In this document: positions 34,651 to 43,635 of the stretch, piece by piece | Layout of the letters: every line of letters starts with the position of its first letter | Position numbering within the stretch: position 1 is the first letter of the stretch | Source: JADKAV01 sp037045455 | GTDB lineage: Bacteria; Actinomycetota; Actinomycetes; S36-B12; UBA10799 | NCBI GenBank assembly: GCA_037045455.1 | Contig: JBAOIN010000003.1 | Location: 310,001-374,000, forward strand | Reading direction: 5' to 3' | DNA: 64,000 bases | The notes under the pieces: model-generated | Database searches by the model: none | What the model was told of the DNA's origin: nothing | Seen by the model: the letters and a program-made list of their open reading frames with translations, nothing else | Program-made: the position numbers and the translations under genes

Positions 34651-35784
34651 CCGCCAGAACCCCCATCCGGTGGCGAGCACGAGCAGCACCACGCGCACGG
34701 TCTGGATCGCGACGCCGTTCCAGCCGTCGGAGAGCAGCCAGTTGTAGTGCATCGGGTAGAGCACCTGGCCCAAAGCGGCCACCGGCATCAAGGTGACGAT
34801 GACCGGCCGCATCACGGTCGCGGCCGACAGCAGGCAGACCGCAGAGACGGCAGCCACCCAGATGAAGTACTGCGGCGAGAGCACGCGACTGGTGACCATC
34901 GACACCAAGACCGCAACCAGCGCGATGTCGGCGGGCAGACAACGGTCGAGCCGACCGACCAGGCGCAGCAGCGCCAGCGCACCTAGCGTCACGACCCCGA
35001 GCACGGTCACGGCCAGCGCCACGACTTCCGTGCCCTGCGCCATCACCTCCATCGCGCCGTACCGGTACTCGAAGTGGCGGGGCCAGCCGAGGTGGTGCCC
35101 GATCAGGAACAGCCAAGCGGGCACCGACTCCAGTTGCAGCCCGCGGGCCCGCTGTTCGGTCGCGAACGAGGCGGCTCCGGTCATGGTCACGGCGAGGACG
35201 GCCAGCAGGCATGCCACCGTGACGGCGAATCCGGCGATCGCCCGAATCCAGCTTCGGCGCGGGACAGCCAACAGCAGCAGCACTGGCCAGACCTTGAGCA
35301 TGGCGCCGATGCCCAACCAAATCCCCGTCCGCACTGGGCGCGACAGGGCCAGCAGCCCTAGCACGGCGAACAACGACGGCAGGATGTCGAACCGGGTCAG
35401 CCACACCGGTCCGATGAGCATGCCGGCCACGACCCAGGCCCAGACGCCTTCCTCACGCGCACCGTGTCGGGTCTGCCGCAGCAGCACTGCGAAGACTGCG
35501 ATGTCCGCGGCCAGCATCAGCAGTACGAGCCCCATGGTGGGGTTCGGCGGGATCAATGCTCCGAGGGCAATCACGGGGCCGACCAGCGGCGGGTACTGCC
35601 ACATCTCGTCGCCGATCGGGAAGCGCCCGGACTGCAGGATGTCCGCCCACTGCGTGTACAGGGTCACATCGTTGATGACCAACTGGCCGCCGAGGTAAGG
35701 CACGACCCCGAACGGGATCGCCAGCAGCCACAACCGGGTCGCGACGAACGCCAGCGAAGGCAGCAGCCAGCGACGGGAGGACAC
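34579..35784 (-). CDS. Polytopic GT-C glycosyltransferase (GT87/DUF2029 type)
   Basis: 401 residues with about 10-12 membrane segments. The first extracytoplasmic loop has NDVTLYTQWADILQSGRFPI and MWQYPPL, with an acidic residue typical of polyprenyl-phosphate-mannose transferases (GT87, PimE-like). Further segments: FDILPSLFAVLGLLALSRPV and MVTSRVLSPQYFIWVAAVSA. GTG start 35784. The 3' end overlaps the convergent pimB gene by 72 bases. I infer a lipid- or glycan-mannosylating role beside pimB; substrate unproven. Confidence 0.75.
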   Translation of the reverse strand: MSSRRWLLPSLAFVATRLWLLAIPFGVVPYLGGQLVINDVTLYTQWADILQSGRFPIGDEMWQYPPLVGPVIALGALIPPNPTMGLVLLMLAADIAVFAVLLRQTRHGAREEGVWAWVVAGMLIGPVWLTRFDILPSLFAVLGLLALSRPVRTGIWLGIGAMLKVWPVLLLLAVPRRSWIRAIAGFAVTVACLLAVLAVTMTGAASFATEQRARGLQLESVPAWLFLIGHHLGWPRHFEYRYGAMEVMAQGTEVVALAVTVLGVVTLGALALLRLVGRLDRCLPADIALVAVLVSMVTSRVLSPQYFIWVAAVSAVCLLSAATVMRPVIVTLMPVAALGQVLYPMHYNWLLSDGWNGVAIQTVRVVLLVLATGWGFWRLLHPGDGVGEVGVDALEEVRQPA

Positions 35785-35803
35785 CCCGCCAGTATCCCTT
35801 GTG

Positions 35804-37262
35804 CTACCCGCGGGTCCCGCACCACTGGGCCAGTGCATCGGCAAAGCCGTCGGAGGTGCCCTGGCCCACCCAGCCGACGTGTCCGTCCGGGCGGATCAGC
35901 ACCCCGGTCGGCGCAGGCACCTCGCCGAGCACCGGCAACACCCACGGTCCTTCGTATGTGACCGGGTGCGCCTGCGAGCCCAGCGAGGGCCCGCCGAATT
36001 CCAGGACAACCGGTCGCGCGTCGTGAAGGAGTTCGTAGACCCGCGTGTCTCCAATATCGAGGTCGGGCATCCGGCGACCCAGCAGAGGATGACCGGGACC
36101 GAAGTCGTAGGCCACGTCCAACCCGGCGACCAGTGCCGCCATGTGAAGGTTGGCATCCTCGAGCACCAGCACCTCATCCAGACAGGTCGCGCAAGGCGTA
36201 CTGCCGCGGATCGGCCTTCTGGAACAGGGACTGGGCCATCGTGTACTTCAGGGCCCGGGCGCCCGCGGGGTGACGTTCCGCGTGGTAGGTGTCCAGCAGT
36301 TCATCACCGGAAACGCCGGTCACGACCTGGCCCAGCCTCCAGCCCAGGTTGACGGCGTCCTGCAGTCCCAGGCCGATGCCTTGCCCGCCCGTGGGGGAGT
36401 GCACGTGCGCCGCGTCCCCGGCCAGGAGAACCCGGCCCTGGCGGTAGGACACCGCCTGTCGGGTCGCGTCGGTGAATCGCGACAACCAGGTCGGGTTGTG
36501 GACGCCGAAGTCGGTGCCGAACACCCCGATCAGGCAGCGGCTCAGATCGGCCAGCGTGGGTTCGGCAGTCTCCAGGTGTTCTTCGGTGGCGACCACCCGC
36601 ACCCGGCCGTCGCCCATCGCATGCAGCCCGTGCACGCCGCGCTCATCGATCGTGCCGCCTGCCGGTGGCAGGTCCTCGGTGACCTCGACCTCGGCGATCA
36701 GGGTGCTGCGAGTGGCAGCGGGACCTTCGAAGCCGATGTCCGCGCTGCGTCGCACGATGCTGCGCCCGCCATCGGCACCCACCACGTACCTGGCCCGCAG
36801 CAGGTCGCCGCCGGCGAGATGCACGTCTACACCGTCCGCATCCTGGGTCAGCCCGCTGACCTCGGCGCCACGCTGGATCCGCACCCCCAGTTCCTCGGCC
36901 CAGCCCAGCAGAAGTCGTTCTATGTGGTTCTGAAACAGCGCCAAGGTGTAGGGGTGGCGGGTGGGCAACCGGCTCAGGTCCAGTGCAGTACTGCCGAACG
37001 TGGCGGCGTTGATGGTCGTGCCCTCGGCGAGAAAGCGCTCGGCGATGCCACGCTGGTCGAGCAGTTCGATGGTCCGAGAGTGAAACCCGCCGCCCCGGGA
37101 ACCCACCAACTCTTGCGACTCGCGGCGCTCCAAGACGACCGGGTCGACCCCCGCCAGTTTCAGTTCGGCCGCGAGCATGAGTCCGGTCGGGCCAGCGCCC
37201 GCAATCACGACATCGGTGAAAGGCACAGTCCAGTCTGCGACGTTGACTGCCGATTGCGTCAA
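35804..37262 (-). CDS. FAD-dependent aromatic-ring hydroxylase-like monooxygenase, one frameshift
   Basis: About 485 residues of the PHBH/TetX/MhpA class. FAD motif VVIAGAGPTGLMLAAELKLA, second motif ARYVVGADGGRSIVRRSADI, and GRVLLAGDAAHVHSPTGGQG. The frame breaks near 36176-36186: RDL*SG becomes RDLLDEVLVLEDANLH after removing one base; the C-terminal thioredoxin-like part (PGHPLLGRRMPDL, VLIRPDGHVGWVG) follows. Length is 3n+1. The TTG start at 37262 overlaps the response regulator stop (TTGA). Substrate unknown; TetX-like relatives inactivate antibiotics, others hydroxylate phenols. Confidence 0.82.
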
Positions 37263-37900
37263 ACAGTCGGATCGGACTGCCGCAGCAGGCCGAGCTTGAG
37301 CGCCGTCATCAGTGCTTGCGCCCGGTTACCAGCGCCCAGCTTCTCGTACAGCTTGGAGATGTGGGTCTTCGTGGTCGACTCGCTGATGAACAGCCGCCGG
37401 GAGATCTGCGCGACCCCCAGGCCGTCGGCCAGCAACTGCAGTACCTCACGCTCGCGCGGGCTCAACTGCGGACCGGTCGGGCTGAGCTTGCGCTTCATCG
37501 CGTCGGCGAGGTCTTTGGCGGTGAAGGACTGTGGGGTGGTGGCGGCGTGACGGGCGGCGGCCACCACGTCCTCCGACGGCGCGTTCTTCGGTACGAACGC
37601 GCTGGCGCCGGCTTCCAGTGCAGCGAACAACTGCTCGTCGCCCGCGTACATGGTCAGGATGACGATGCCCAGTTGCGGGTAACTTGCCCGGGCTTCCGCG
37701 GCGAGTTTCAAGCCTGAGCCGTCGGGCAGCCGCACGTCCAGCACGACGACGTCCGGATGCGTGATGCGCAGTAGCCGCTCGGCATCGGCCAGCGATCCCG
37801 CTTCCCCCACGACCTCGAAGTCGCCGTCACGCTCGAACGAACGCCGCAGGCCCTGCCGGATCAACTCGTGATCGTCGACGAGCAGAACAGTGATTGCCAC
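37259..37900 (-). CDS. NarL/LuxR-family response regulator
   Basis: 213 residues. Receiver domain: VAITVLLVDDHELIRQGLRR (acid pair DD), phospho-acceptor Asp in VVVLDVRLPDG, Lys in AFVPKNA. LuxR-type HTH: LSPREREVLQLLADGLGVAQ and ISESTTKTHISKLYEKLGAG. GTG start 37900 has GGAGG upstream and lies 4 bases after the kinase stop. It is the cognate partner of the kinase at 37905 and is coupled to the FAD monooxygenase. Confidence 0.94.
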   Translation of the reverse strand: MAITVLLVDDHELIRQGLRRSFERDGDFEVVGEAGSLADAERLLRITHPDVVVLDVRLPDGSGLKLAAEARASYPQLGIVILTMYAGDEQLFAALEAGASAFVPKNAPSEDVVAAARHAATTPQSFTAKDLADAMKRKLSPTGPQLSPREREVLQLLADGLGVAQISRRLFISESTTKTHISKLYEKLGAGNRAQALMTALKLGLLRQSDPTV

Positions 37901-37904
37901 CGGT

Positions 37905-39065
37905 CTACTCCTCCCTCTCGCCGGCCGGGGGTTGCAGCGCGACTTCCAGCACTGTCCCACCACCATCGCGAGGACGCCATGACAACTGCGCCCCGATGCG
38001 GTGGGCCCGCTCCTGCATGATGTCCAACCCGAAGCTGTCGTTGCGCGGCGAGTCCATCCCTTGGCCATCATCGGTCACGCTCAGGAACGCCCCGGGCGGG
38101 TCGACTTTGTAGGTCACCCAGAGGTTGTCAGCGGCGGCGTGGCGGCGCACATTCGTCACTGCTTCCTGGGCGATGCGCAGAAGCTCGGTCTCCTGGGCGA
38201 CGGGCAAGCGCTGCCGGCTTTCGTCGATCACCAGGTGCACGGTCAGCCCCGCGGCCGTCCCCGCCTGCTGCACGTAGCTGGTCAGCGCGGAGCCCAATCC
38301 CACGCCGGGCTGGATGTCTGCGCGCAAGTCGAAGATGCTCAGCCGCAGCTCACTGACGATCCGTCGCACCTCGGATCGGATCTCGTCGGCCAATGCCCGG
38401 TCTTGGCTGCCGTCGAGGTCGGATACCAGGGCATCCAGCGCATAACCGACACTGGCCAGTTCCTGTGCCACGCCGTCGTGGATCTCGCGGGCCAGCCGGC
38501 GGCGTTCCTCGACGGTGGCGGCCTGTCGCACGTCGGAGAACAGCCGCCCACTGTCGATGCGCAGGGCCGCATCGTGACCTCGCTCCACAGATTGTTTGAG
38601 CAGGGCGTAGTCAAACGGCTGGTCACTTTGCAGCGCCACGATCCCGACCAACCGCATGCCCAACGTCAGCGGCACCGTCGCCTCCTGCAACGCGGCCTCG
38701 CTGATCAGGTCGCGGCCTGCGAGCGGCCGGCCCTCCCGTGCCGCCTCGACCACCACGTCGGGCAGCGCGTCGAAGGGGGAGCGGTCACTTCCGGCCACCG
38801 CGTAGGGGACGAACCGGTCGTCCTGGTTCAGGAAAAGCACACTGCGGCGAGCACCCACGTCCTTCGCGATCTGTTCGAGCGTTTGCTGGGCCAGGGCGAC
38901 CTCGTCAAGCCCGGCGGGCAGTTGCCGGGAGATCGACTGCAAGCGGGTGAGCAAGCGGTGTGCCGAGCGGTACTCCTCACCGCTGCGGCGGCGCTGCTGG
39001 ACGAACAGCGTGGCTGCGACAGCCAGCACTGCGACCACGGTCAATCCGGCCAGCAGGAAACCCAC
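37905..39065 (-). CDS. Sensor histidine kinase (HisKA_3) with GAF domain
   Basis: 386 residues. One N-terminal membrane helix (VGFLLAGLTVVAVLAVAATL), a GAF-like sensor (VGARRSVLFLNQDDRFVPYA; GMRLVGIVALQSDQ), the dimerisation box EERRRLAREIHDGVAQELAS with the phospho-His, and an HATPase with AQEAVTNVRRHAAA, VTDDGQGMD and GLDIMQERAHRIGA. It is a NarX/DegS-type kinase with a small or absent extracellular part, so the signal is probably cytoplasmic or redox/ligand sensed by GAF. Confidence 0.93.
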   Translation of the reverse strand: MGFLLAGLTVVAVLAVAATLFVQQRRRSGEEYRSAHRLLTRLQSISRQLPAGLDEVALAQQTLEQIAKDVGARRSVLFLNQDDRFVPYAVAGSDRSPFDALPDVVVEAAREGRPLAGRDLISEAALQEATVPLTLGMRLVGIVALQSDQPFDYALLKQSVERGHDAALRIDSGRLFSDVRQAATVEERRRLAREIHDGVAQELASVGYALDALVSDLDGSQDRALADEIRSEVRRIVSELRLSIFDLRADIQPGVGLGSALTSYVQQAGTAAGLTVHLVIDESRQRLPVAQETELLRIAQEAVTNVRRHAAADNLWVTYKVDPPGAFLSVTDDGQGMDSPRNDSFGLDIMQERAHRIGAQLSWRPRDGGGTVLEVALQPPAGEREE

Positions 39066-39164
39066 GCGTGTGATTCCACCACGCCTGGCTCGCCCACGCC
39101 CAGCCCTTTGCGCAGTTCGTCAACGCTCTTCAACGGTTCAGGATCGCGTGCCGGTCGACCCGTC

Positions 39165-40957
39165 TCAGGCGTACAACGCCTCCACGTCCTCGCCGAACTC
39201 CGCCATCACGACGTTGCGCTTGAGTTTCATGCTCGGAGTGAGCTGTCCGCCCTCCTCGGTCCAGTCGACCGTGAGGATCTGGAACTTCTTGATGGCCTCC
39301 GCGTGGCTCACGGCCTTGTTGGCGTCATCGATCGCCGCCTGGATCTCGGCGACCAGCGCCGGGTTGGCTGCGAGGTCGGCGACGGGGGTGTCGGCCGGCA
39401 GGTCATGCTGCTCCAACCAGGTCGGCACGCCCTCGGGGTCGAGGGTCACCAGCGCCGCAATGAACGGCTTGTTGTCGCCGACCACCATGCACTGGCTCAC
39501 CAGCCAGTGCGCGCGGATCCGGTCCTCGAGCACCGCGGGCGCGACGTTCTTGCCGCCGGCGGTGACGATGATCTCCTTCTTGCGCCCGGTGATCCGCAGG
39601 AACCCCTGGTCGTCGAGTTCGCCGATGTCGCCGGAGTGGAACCAACCGTCCGGCTCCGAGCACGTCGTCGGTCGCCTTCTCGTTCTTCCAGTACCCCTCG
39701 AAGATCTGCCCACCCTTGAGCAGGACTTCACCGTCGTCGGCGATCTTCACGCTGGCCCCCGGAATCGGGCGGCCGACGCTGCCGATCCGGATCGCGTCGG
39801 GGCGGTTGAGCGTGCTGGCGGCGGATGTCTCCGTGAGCCCGTAGCCCTCCAGGATCGTCACTCCGATACCGCGGAAGAAGTGGCCGAGCCGCGCGCCCAG
39901 CGGGGCGCCACCGGAAACCGCGTACTTCACGTGGCCACCGAGTGCGGCCCGCAGCTTCCCGAAGACAAGCCGGTCGAACAGCATGTGCTTCGCGCGCAGG
40001 ATCAGACTCGGGCCACCAGTGTCCAGCGACTTCGATGTAGTCGATGGCGGTGTTGGCAGCGGCGTCGAAGATCCTGCCCTTGCCGTCCGCCGACGGCCTT
40101 CATGCTCGCGCCGAGTTGTAGACCTTCTCGAACACCCGGGGGACGGACAGCAGGAACGTCGGCTGGAACTCCCCGAGCAGCGGCACGATGTTCTTCACGT
40201 CGCTGGTGTGCCCGAGCACGGTCCCCGACTCGATGCAGCCGATCTCGATCACCCGTCCGAAGACGTGGGCAAGCGGGATGAATAGCAGCGTGGACGCGCT
40301 GGCGTCGAACAGGTCGGGCACCCCTTCCACCGTGTTGTCGACATCGAAGCGCAGGTTCGAGTGGGTGAGGATGCAGCCCTTGGGCCGCCCGGTCGTGCCA
40401 GAGGTGTAGATGATCGTGGCCACGTCCGCCGGCTCCACGGCCGCCCGGCGGGCCTCGACCTCGTCGTCAGCGACGTCCGCACCCGCGGCCGTTAGCTCGT
40501 CCACTGCGCCTTCGTCCAAGACCCAGACGTGCTTCGTGGGCACCCTGTCCGCAACCTCGGCGAACGTCTGCTTGTGCCGGTCGGCCTCCAGGAAGACGCC
40601 GATGCAGCCGGCGTCGGACAGGATCCACTCCACCTGCTCGGCCGAGGACGTTTCGTAGATAGGCACCACGGTCGCCCCGACGAACCAGCCGGCGTAGTCA
40701 GCCAGCGTCCACTCGTAGCGCGTCGCGGACATGATGGCGATCCGGTCGCCGTGGCCGATACCGGCGGCGATCAGGCCCTTGGCCAGGGCTACCACTTCGT
40801 CGTGGAACTGCTTGGCGCTCACGTCGGTCCAGGTGCCGTCGACGTGTCGGCGCAGCGCGGTCTGATCCGGGTGCTTGACCGCGTGCTCGACGACAGAATC
40901 GGTCAGGCTTCCAGCGGTGATGGGCGCTGCCAGCGGCGCCTCGTTGACCTCCTGCAT
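39165..40957 (-). CDS. Long-chain fatty acyl-CoA ligase (FadD15-like), at least three frameshifts
   Basis: AMP-forming acyl-CoA synthetase of about 600 residues. N-terminal part LTDSVVEHAVKHPDQTALRR, P-loop ATIIYTSGTTGRPKGCILTH, HVFGRVIEIGC, then RVFEKVYNSARA. The frame is lost at about 40100, again near 39985-40030, and at about 39655-39665. Later blocks are VKYAVSGGAPLGARLGHFFR, EGYGLTETSAAS, GWFHSGDIGELDDQGFLRIT, GRKKEIIVTAGGKNVAPAVL and the end SMKLKRNVVM. All family blocks are present in order, so the gene is probably intact in the cell. It activates fatty acids for lipid synthesis or breakdown. A good ribosome site (GAGGAG) precedes ATG 40957. Confidence 0.85.
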
Positions 40958-41150
40958 GGCACTCCTCCTCGGAATGAATGGGCATTGCCGTCAATCACAG
41001 CAGCGTCGCTTAGCGTGACCTAAGTGCGGCAGTTTGCGACACTCTAACCCGGATCTCGGATCACGCGGCGCAGCCGCGGCGAGAAGGCACGGGTGATCCG
41101 GGCGAGCAGCCGCCGCAGTCCTCCCCAATGGCTTGCGGCATCATCGACAC

Positions 41151-41558
41151 GTGGCCGGAGTGGACCTTGTCGACGAGACGTTCATCGTGGCCTCGCCGGA
41201 GGTGCTCGCCGGCATCATCACCGATTCCGCCTATCACCGGCGCTGGTGGCCGGACCTGGATCTGACGGTGTTCATGGACCGCGGTCTGCTCGGCCAGCGC
41301 TGGTCGATCACCGGTGGGCTGGTGGGGTCATTGGAGATCTGGCTGGAGCCGTTCGCCGACGGGTGCATCGTGCACCACTACCTGCGCGCCGAGCCCAGCA
41401 ATGACGGCCGCACGCCGGGTCCGCTGCCGGACACCCCGGCCGGTTGGCGCAAAGCGGCCAAACTGCGGGCGGCGCGAGCGACGGCCTGGAAGACGTCTGT
41501 CTGGGAGTTGAAGGCGCAGCTGGAGCAGGGTCGGGCAGCCGGAAACCCACCGGCGTAA
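41151..41558 (+). CDS. SRPBCC-fold small protein
   Basis: 135 residues: VAGVDLVDETFIVASPEVLA, YHRRWWPDLDLTVFMDRGLL, QRWSITGGLVGSLEIWLEPF and VHHYLRAEPS give the beta-rich SRPBCC/START-like pattern with a hydrophobic cavity. It resembles Rv2183c/Rv2185c-region proteins. The GTG at 41151 is chosen for its spacing from a CATCAT element and fit to the fold. Ligand unknown; lipid-related neighbours (fadD-like, SRPBCC, plsC) suggest a lipid or fatty-acid ligand. Confidence 0.65.
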   Translation: MAGVDLVDETFIVASPEVLAGIITDSAYHRRWWPDLDLTVFMDRGLLGQRWSITGGLVGSLEIWLEPFADGCIVHHYLRAEPSNDGRTPGPLPDTPAGWRKAAKLRAARATAWKTSVWELKAQLEQGRAAGNPPA

Positions 41559-41584
41559 CGTTGCTGGCGAAAGATGAGGTGGGT

Positions 41585-42016
41585 GTGGCAGAGCAGACCG
41601 AGTCGAGCATCGTGATCGATGCGCCCGCGCAGCGCGTGATGGATGTCATCGCCGACCTGGGGACCTACCCGGAGTGGGCCGGCGTCAAGGCGACCGAGGT
41701 GCTGCGGGCGTTCCCGGACGGCCGGCCTGCACAGGTGCGCATGGTCATCGACAACGGGCCGATCAAAGACACCTACACCATCGAGTACGAATGGCACGGT
41801 GACGAGAAGGTCACTTGGCAACTCACCGAGTCGGAGGTCCTGCGCGACCTCGACGGGACCTATACGGTGACCGATCGGGGGGACGGTTCCAGTGAGGTCT
41901 CCTACCGACTCGTCGTGGATCTCATGATCCCGATCATCGGCAGCATCAAGCGCAAGGCCGAGAAGGCCATCGTCGACGCTGCATTGCGGGGTCTGAAGAA
42001 GCGAGTCGAGCAATGA
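41585..42016 (+). CDS. SRPBCC / polyketide cyclase-like protein (TB16.3 type)
   Basis: 143 residues: VAEQTESSIVIDAPAQRVMD, VIADLGTYPEWAGVKATEVL, DTYTIEYEWHGDEKVTWQLT and a C-terminal amphipathic helix KRKAEKAIVDAALRGLKKRV. This is the coenzyme Q-binding/START-like SRPBCC pattern of mycobacterial Rv2185c. A GAGGTGG precedes the GTG. It overlaps the next gene by 4 bases (ATGA). Function unknown, lipid handling likely. Confidence 0.8.
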   Translation: MAEQTESSIVIDAPAQRVMDVIADLGTYPEWAGVKATEVLRAFPDGRPAQVRMVIDNGPIKDTYTIEYEWHGDEKVTWQLTESEVLRDLDGTYTVTDRGDGSSEVSYRLVVDLMIPIIGSIKRKAEKAIVDAALRGLKKRVEQ

Positions 42017-42387
42017 CCGACGACCAGCCGCAGTCGGAACCTTGGTGGCACGCCGCTCCAGCGCAGCCGCCCGTGGATTCTGTCCTCGTCGAGGGGATGA
42101 AACTCGCCGCGGTTCTGAGGGACTGGGCTGTGGAATCCGGCGCTGTGGCGGCGGTAACCGACATGGCGGCGTCGGCGGCGGCCAGCGCATCGGCGTACGT
42201 CAGCCAAGTCACCGAGGCTGCCGAGGAGCCGCAGGTCGCCGAACCGGTCGTGCGTTGCGCGGACTGTCCGGTCTGCCGCGCGCTGGACGCGCTAGATCAC
42301 AGCAACCCGCAGATGGCGGCGACGGCCCGATCGGCGCTGGCGCAGATCACCGCGTTGGTGTCGGGATTCCTGCCCGGGGAGCAATAA
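42013..42387 (+). CDS. Conserved actinobacterial protein (DUF5304-like)
   Basis: 124 residues: MTDDQPQSEPWWHAAPAQPP, an Ala-rich helix, then a CxxCxxC-like segment VVRCADCPVCRALDALDHSN and a final helical part. The cysteines CADCPVC could bind metal. The ATG overlaps the SRPBCC stop. Similar proteins occur downstream of SRPBCC genes in Streptomyces as I recall. Function unknown. Confidence 0.65.
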   Translation: MTDDQPQSEPWWHAAPAQPPVDSVLVEGMKLAAVLRDWAVESGAVAAVTDMAASAAASASAYVSQVTEAAEEPQVAEPVVRCADCPVCRALDALDHSNPQMAATARSALAQITALVSGFLPGEQ

Positions 42388-42417
42388 GTCTGCGGCTGTC
42401 AAAGCCTCGGGGCTGCG

Positions 42418-42528
42418 AAGGCGGTTTGTGACTGACAGACCAGAAGCCCGCGGGTGCCAAGGCGGTTTGTGACTGACAGACCAGAAGCCCGCGGGTGCCA
42501 AGGCGGTTTGTGACTGACAGACCAGAAA
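42418..42528. repeat. 41-bp tandem repeat, 2.7 copies
   Basis: The unit begins AAGGCGGTTTGTGACTGACA and continues GACCAGAAGCCCGCGGGTGCC. Copies are 42418-42458, 42459-42499 and 42500-42528 (partial), the first two identical. Flanks carry inverted counterparts (GTCAAAGCCTCG near 42398 and GTCACAAAGCCTCGCGG near 42540). It is in the 205-base spacer before the glucokinase gene, whose promoter begins about 50 bases later. Confidence 0.9.
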
Positions 42529-42580
42529 CTGGTCGCTGGGTCACAAAGCCTCGCGGGGGACTAACCCCCGGCCCGCGGGC

Positions 42581-42586
42581 TAGCGT
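42581..42586 (+). promoter_or_regulatory. Probable -10 hexamer of the glucokinase gene (TAGCGT)
   Basis: TAGCGT ends 6 bases before the ATG at 42593, the spacing of a leaderless transcript. Confidence 0.5.
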
Positions 42587-42592
42587 GGTGCC

Positions 42593-43537
42593 ATGGGCCT
42601 GACTGTGGGGATCGACATCGGGGGCACGAAGATCGCGGCCGGCGTCGTGGACGACCATGGCCGCATTCTGGCCCGCAAACGCGTGGCCACTGCCCGCCGT
42701 GACGCCGAGACCGTCGAGCACACCGTGAGCGACCTCGTCCGGCAACTGCAGGCCCATCACGAGATCGAAGCGGTTGGCATCGGAGCCGCAGGTTTCGTCG
42801 ACGAGAAGCGCTCCCGGGTCAATTTCGCACCCAACCTGGGCTGGCGCGACGAACCGCTGCGACTGGCAGTGGAGTCCGAGATCAACCTGCCGGTGGTCGT
42901 CGAGAACGACGCGAACGCGGCGGCGTGGGGTGAGTACCGGTTCGGCGCCGGTCGCGGCACCGAGTACCTGGTCACCATCACGGTGGGCACTGGCATCGGC
43001 GCAGGGATCATCATCGACGGCAATCTTTACCGCGGGCGCTGGGGGGCTGCCGCGGAGTTCGGTCATCTGTGCGTGGAACCAGGCGGGCGGCCGTGCGGCT
43101 GTGGCAACCGGGGCTGCTGGGAGCAGTACGCCAGCGGCAACGCCCTGGTCCGAGAGGCGCGCTATCTGGCGTCCGAGCGGCGCACCGAGGCCGAGACGTT
43201 GCTGGACCTCGGTGACGGGACGCCGGAGGGGGTGCAGGGGGTCCACATCACTAACGCCGCGCGTGAGGGCGACCCGGTGGCGTTGGCGGCCTTCGATTTC
43301 GTGTCGCGGTGGCTGGGGCAGGGGATGGCCGACATCGCCGCGATCCTGGACCCGGAGTGCTTCGTGATCGGGGGCGGCGTGAGTGAGGCCGGGGACATTC
43401 TTCTCAACAGCACGGTCCGGGCGTTCAGCGAGTCGGTCACGGGCAAGGAGCACCGCACGCTGCCAAAGTGCGTTGTGGCGAAGTTGGGCAACACGGCTGG
43501 GCTGGTGGGAGCCGCGGACCTCGCCCGGCTGCGCTGA
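42593..43537 (+). CDS. glkA: ROK-family glucokinase
   Basis: 314 residues. ATP-binding MGLTVGIDIGGTKIAAGVVD, sugar site VVVENDANAAAWGEYRFGAG, GTGIGAGIIIDGNLYRGRWG, and the zinc-binding ROK signature GRPCGCGNRGCWEQYASG. Full length for actinobacterial GlkA, which phosphorylates glucose with ATP and in Streptomyces also takes part in carbon repression. No HTH domain, so it is an enzyme rather than a ROK repressor. Confidence 0.93.
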   Translation: MGLTVGIDIGGTKIAAGVVDDHGRILARKRVATARRDAETVEHTVSDLVRQLQAHHEIEAVGIGAAGFVDEKRSRVNFAPNLGWRDEPLRLAVESEINLPVVVENDANAAAWGEYRFGAGRGTEYLVTITVGTGIGAGIIIDGNLYRGRWGAAAEFGHLCVEPGGRPCGCGNRGCWEQYASGNALVREARYLASERRTEAETLLDLGDGTPEGVQGVHITNAAREGDPVALAAFDFVSRWLGQGMADIAAILDPECFVIGGGVSEAGDILLNSTVRAFSESVTGKEHRTLPKCVVAKLGNTAGLVGAADLARLR

Positions 43538-43575
43538 ATAACTGCGCTTCAGCCAGTGGTGCGCTCTGCCCTCCC

Positions 43576-43630
43576 GGGCATTTCGGTGCCTGACGTGCCA
43601 TCTGAGGTCGGGTTAGGCACCGAAACGCCC
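43576..43630. repeat. Inverted repeat between convergent glkA and the LOR/SDH-family gene
   Basis: GGGCATTTCGGTGCCTGAC (43576-43594) pairs with GTTAGGCACCGAAACGCCC (43612-43630), 17 of 19, with a 17-base loop. It lies between two stop codons and probably acts as a bidirectional terminator. Confidence 0.75.
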
Positions 43631-43635
43631 AAACG

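Noticed and set aside
42418..42528. Possible CRISPR array
   Set aside because: The 41-bp units are contiguous with no unique spacers and there are no cas genes.
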